Assembly (NCBI GenBank): GCA_030453055.1
Contig: JAKDLC010000076.1
Coordinates: forward strand, 1-8,314
DNA: 8,314 nt
Origin: Nitrosospira sp.
GTDB taxonomy: Bacteria; Pseudomonadota; Gammaproteobacteria; Burkholderiales; Nitrosomonadaceae
Direction: 5' to 3'
Position 1 is the stretch's first letter. Every line of letters begins with the position of its first letter. This document shows positions 7,045 to 8,314 of the stretch, piece by piece. Position numbers and translations under genes: made by a program. The notes under the pieces are model-generated. The model made no database searches, was not told the DNA's origin, and saw only the letters and a program-made list of their open reading frames with translations.

Positions 7045-8314
7045 ATGAATGCCTCGGAACCGCTTCAATCGCCAAACGTCGAAAAATTCAGGGAAGTCGT
7101 CCTTTGGCCGGTGCAACTATTGCCGCGCCATGAGGGTGCACAGATCCAGAGCCACTGGGAGTGCCTGAACGCGACGAGCGCCGATTCCGTGTGGGATGAA
7201 GTGGCGGACGAGTTCACCGGTGATCCGGCCGAGTTCAAAGAAAGACATTACAAGGAATTCGTGACTTTCCTGCCCTTCGTGCAACGCTTTTTGTATGGCG
7301 ATGGCGTTGGCGGCGATGGCGACGAAAGGTTCAGGCGCTCACCCATTCACGTATTTCGCCGCAATGATGTGGCGCAGGCGCGAATCACCCTTCCCGGCGA
7401 TTCCCTGCCCGCGACTTTCGATGTCGCGCATATCGACCTGTATTTCTTCTATGACATAGACATTGCGATCCTGGTCGTGGAAATCACCGGCGAGAAACTC
7501 TCGCTGCGGCAGGCGCTGGACACTCTATACCGTTTTGGCCGCATTTACCCGACGCATTGGGAGCCGAGCGGCCGCGGCGGGCACTGTGCGGAGCGGGTCG
7601 AGTGGCTCTCGCACAGCGGTGCCGTCCTGGCTGTGTCGGACTATGAAAACAAAGCGCGTTATCTGCGGTTTGTCGGCGAACACCGGGCGCCGTGCGTGTC
7701 GTCCCATTGGGAATTTCTAATGGAACCCCTGGTGCTCGGCCATTCGCAGCGGGAAGGAAGCGTTCGCTATCGGGAAATCGAATATCAACGCATGCCGCTC
7801 ATGAGTTACCTGGCTTTGGATGAAAAGGCCCGGATGACACGCGGCGATATGGTGCGGTTAGGCTTGGTCGCGCGCCCGGACGATGCGCGGACGCTGCCGT
7901 TTTCAGAGCGATTCCTGGAGGATTTCGAGCGGCGCTACTGCTACGATCGCTACTGGGAAGAGGTACGGGAGCACGATTTCAGCGATACGCGCCTGATCTC
8001 CAACGGGCATAATTTCACGATGATAGGCGAAGCGCGCAAACCTTTCTTCACTGATGCGGAAAGCGGTATGCTGGGCGAGTTTCGCCACCAGTATTTCCTG
8101 TTCTTTCTGATTACGCACTTCCACAGGGCCGCCTTGCTGATGCTCTCCAGCCGGCTGGCTGCGGAGCTCAGCCGGCTCGATATTCGCCGGCCTGATTCGG
8201 TGCGTGTTTTCCGGCGCGACGTCAAGCATGTCACCGAGATTTTTTTGCGGTTTACCCATCGCTACTGGTTTCATGAAGTATCCGATCAGGCTCAGGCCCG
8301 CGATCTTTTCACCC
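7045..8314 (+). CDS. Uncharacterised protein, N-terminal 423 residues (runs off the window)
   Basis: An uninterrupted frame continues past the window end. An in-frame TAA lies at 7015-7017 within the REP hairpin, so the start must be 7039 or 7045; AAGGA at 7035-7039 favours 7045. I do not recognise the family with certainty. The visible product is rich in aromatic, arginine and acidic residues, has no signal peptide, and has no clear membrane helix. Notable segments: VVLWPVQLLP (18-27), DEFTGDPAEFKERHYKEF (55-72), FLPFVQRFLYGDG (75-87), a beta-like hydrophobic stretch DLYFFYDIDIAILVVEI (131-147), HQYFLFFLITHFHRAALLML (348-367), a helical hydrophobic stretch, and FTHRYWFHEVSDQAQARDLF (403-422). 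The general look recalls large proteobacterial proteins sometimes labelled CorA-like Mg2+ transporters, whose membrane helices would lie at the missing C-terminus; this is a weak impression only. Base composition resembles the kdp genes. The long, stop-free frame with codon bias makes it a real gene. Confidence 0.85.
   Translation, partial: MNASEPLQSPNVEKFREVVLWPVQLLPRHEGAQIQSHWECLNATSADSVWDEVADEFTGDPAEFKERHYKEFVTFLPFVQRFLYGDGVGGDGDERFRRSPIHVFRRNDVAQARITLPGDSLPATFDVAHIDLYFFYDIDIAILVVEITGEKLSLRQALDTLYRFGRIYPTHWEPSGRGGHCAERVEWLSHSGAVLAVSDYENKARYLRFVGEHRAPCVSSHWEFLMEPLVLGHSQREGSVRYREIEYQRMPLMSYLALDEKARMTRGDMVRLGLVARPDDARTLPFSERFLEDFERRYCYDRYWEEVREHDFSDTRLISNGHNFTMIGEARKPFFTDAESGMLGEFRHQYFLFFLITHFHRAALLMLSSRLAAELSRLDIRRPDSVRVFRRDVKHVTEIFLRFTHRYWFHEVSDQAQARDLFT

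Noticed and set aside
7903..8274. 123-codon minus-strand frame inside the downstream gene
   Set aside because: It lies opposite the long sense frame that runs to the window end. The sense frame has a ribosome binding site and continuous codon bias; the antisense has neither.

Overview
The window carries the 3' part and regulatory half of a high-affinity potassium uptake (kdp) operon, followed by the start of an unrelated, unrecognised gene. All genes are on the + strand. Codon use is GC-rich and the Kdp proteins resemble the proteobacterial (E. coli-like) forms. A REP-like palindrome, found often in my experience in beta- and gammaproteobacterial intergenic regions, occurs twice. I infer a Gram-negative proteobacterium, probably a betaproteobacterium; this is an impression from sequence style, not a search result.

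Layout: 1-396 is the C-terminal end of kdpA (entering from outside the window). 409-2472 is kdpB, the P-type ATPase subunit. 2474-3067 is kdpC, one base after the kdpB stop. 3068-3213 is a 146-base gap unlike the tight kdpABC spacing. It holds a REP-like hairpin (3099-3124), a 34-base near-copy of the kdpC 3' end (3133-3166), and a 51-codon open frame (3072-3227) that overlaps the kdpD start. 3214-6045 is kdpD, the sensor kinase. 6046-6156 is an AT-rich gap with an imperfect palindrome. 6157-6858 is kdpE, the response regulator. 6859-7044 is a gap with a second, inverted REP-like hairpin (7000-7021). From 7045 to the window end runs an open frame with no stop (423 complete codons), giving a soluble, aromatic- and arginine-rich protein of unknown function.

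How it works together: KdpA conducts K+, KdpB hydrolyses ATP and KdpC completes the inner-membrane KdpFABC pump. KdpD senses K+ limitation or osmotic state and phosphorylates KdpE, which activates the kdp promoter (upstream, outside the window). The structural genes and the regulatory pair are complete apart from the truncated kdpA. Nothing in the Kdp proteins themselves looks degraded.

The core of the window is an ordinary kdp locus. The less ordinary parts are the kdpC-kdpD junction (duplication, REP insertion, apparent loss of the old kdpC stop, and a possible coupling ORF feeding a kdpD start without a Shine-Dalgarno sequence) and the uncharacterised gene at the right edge. I found no CRISPR array, insertion sequence, tRNA or rRNA.
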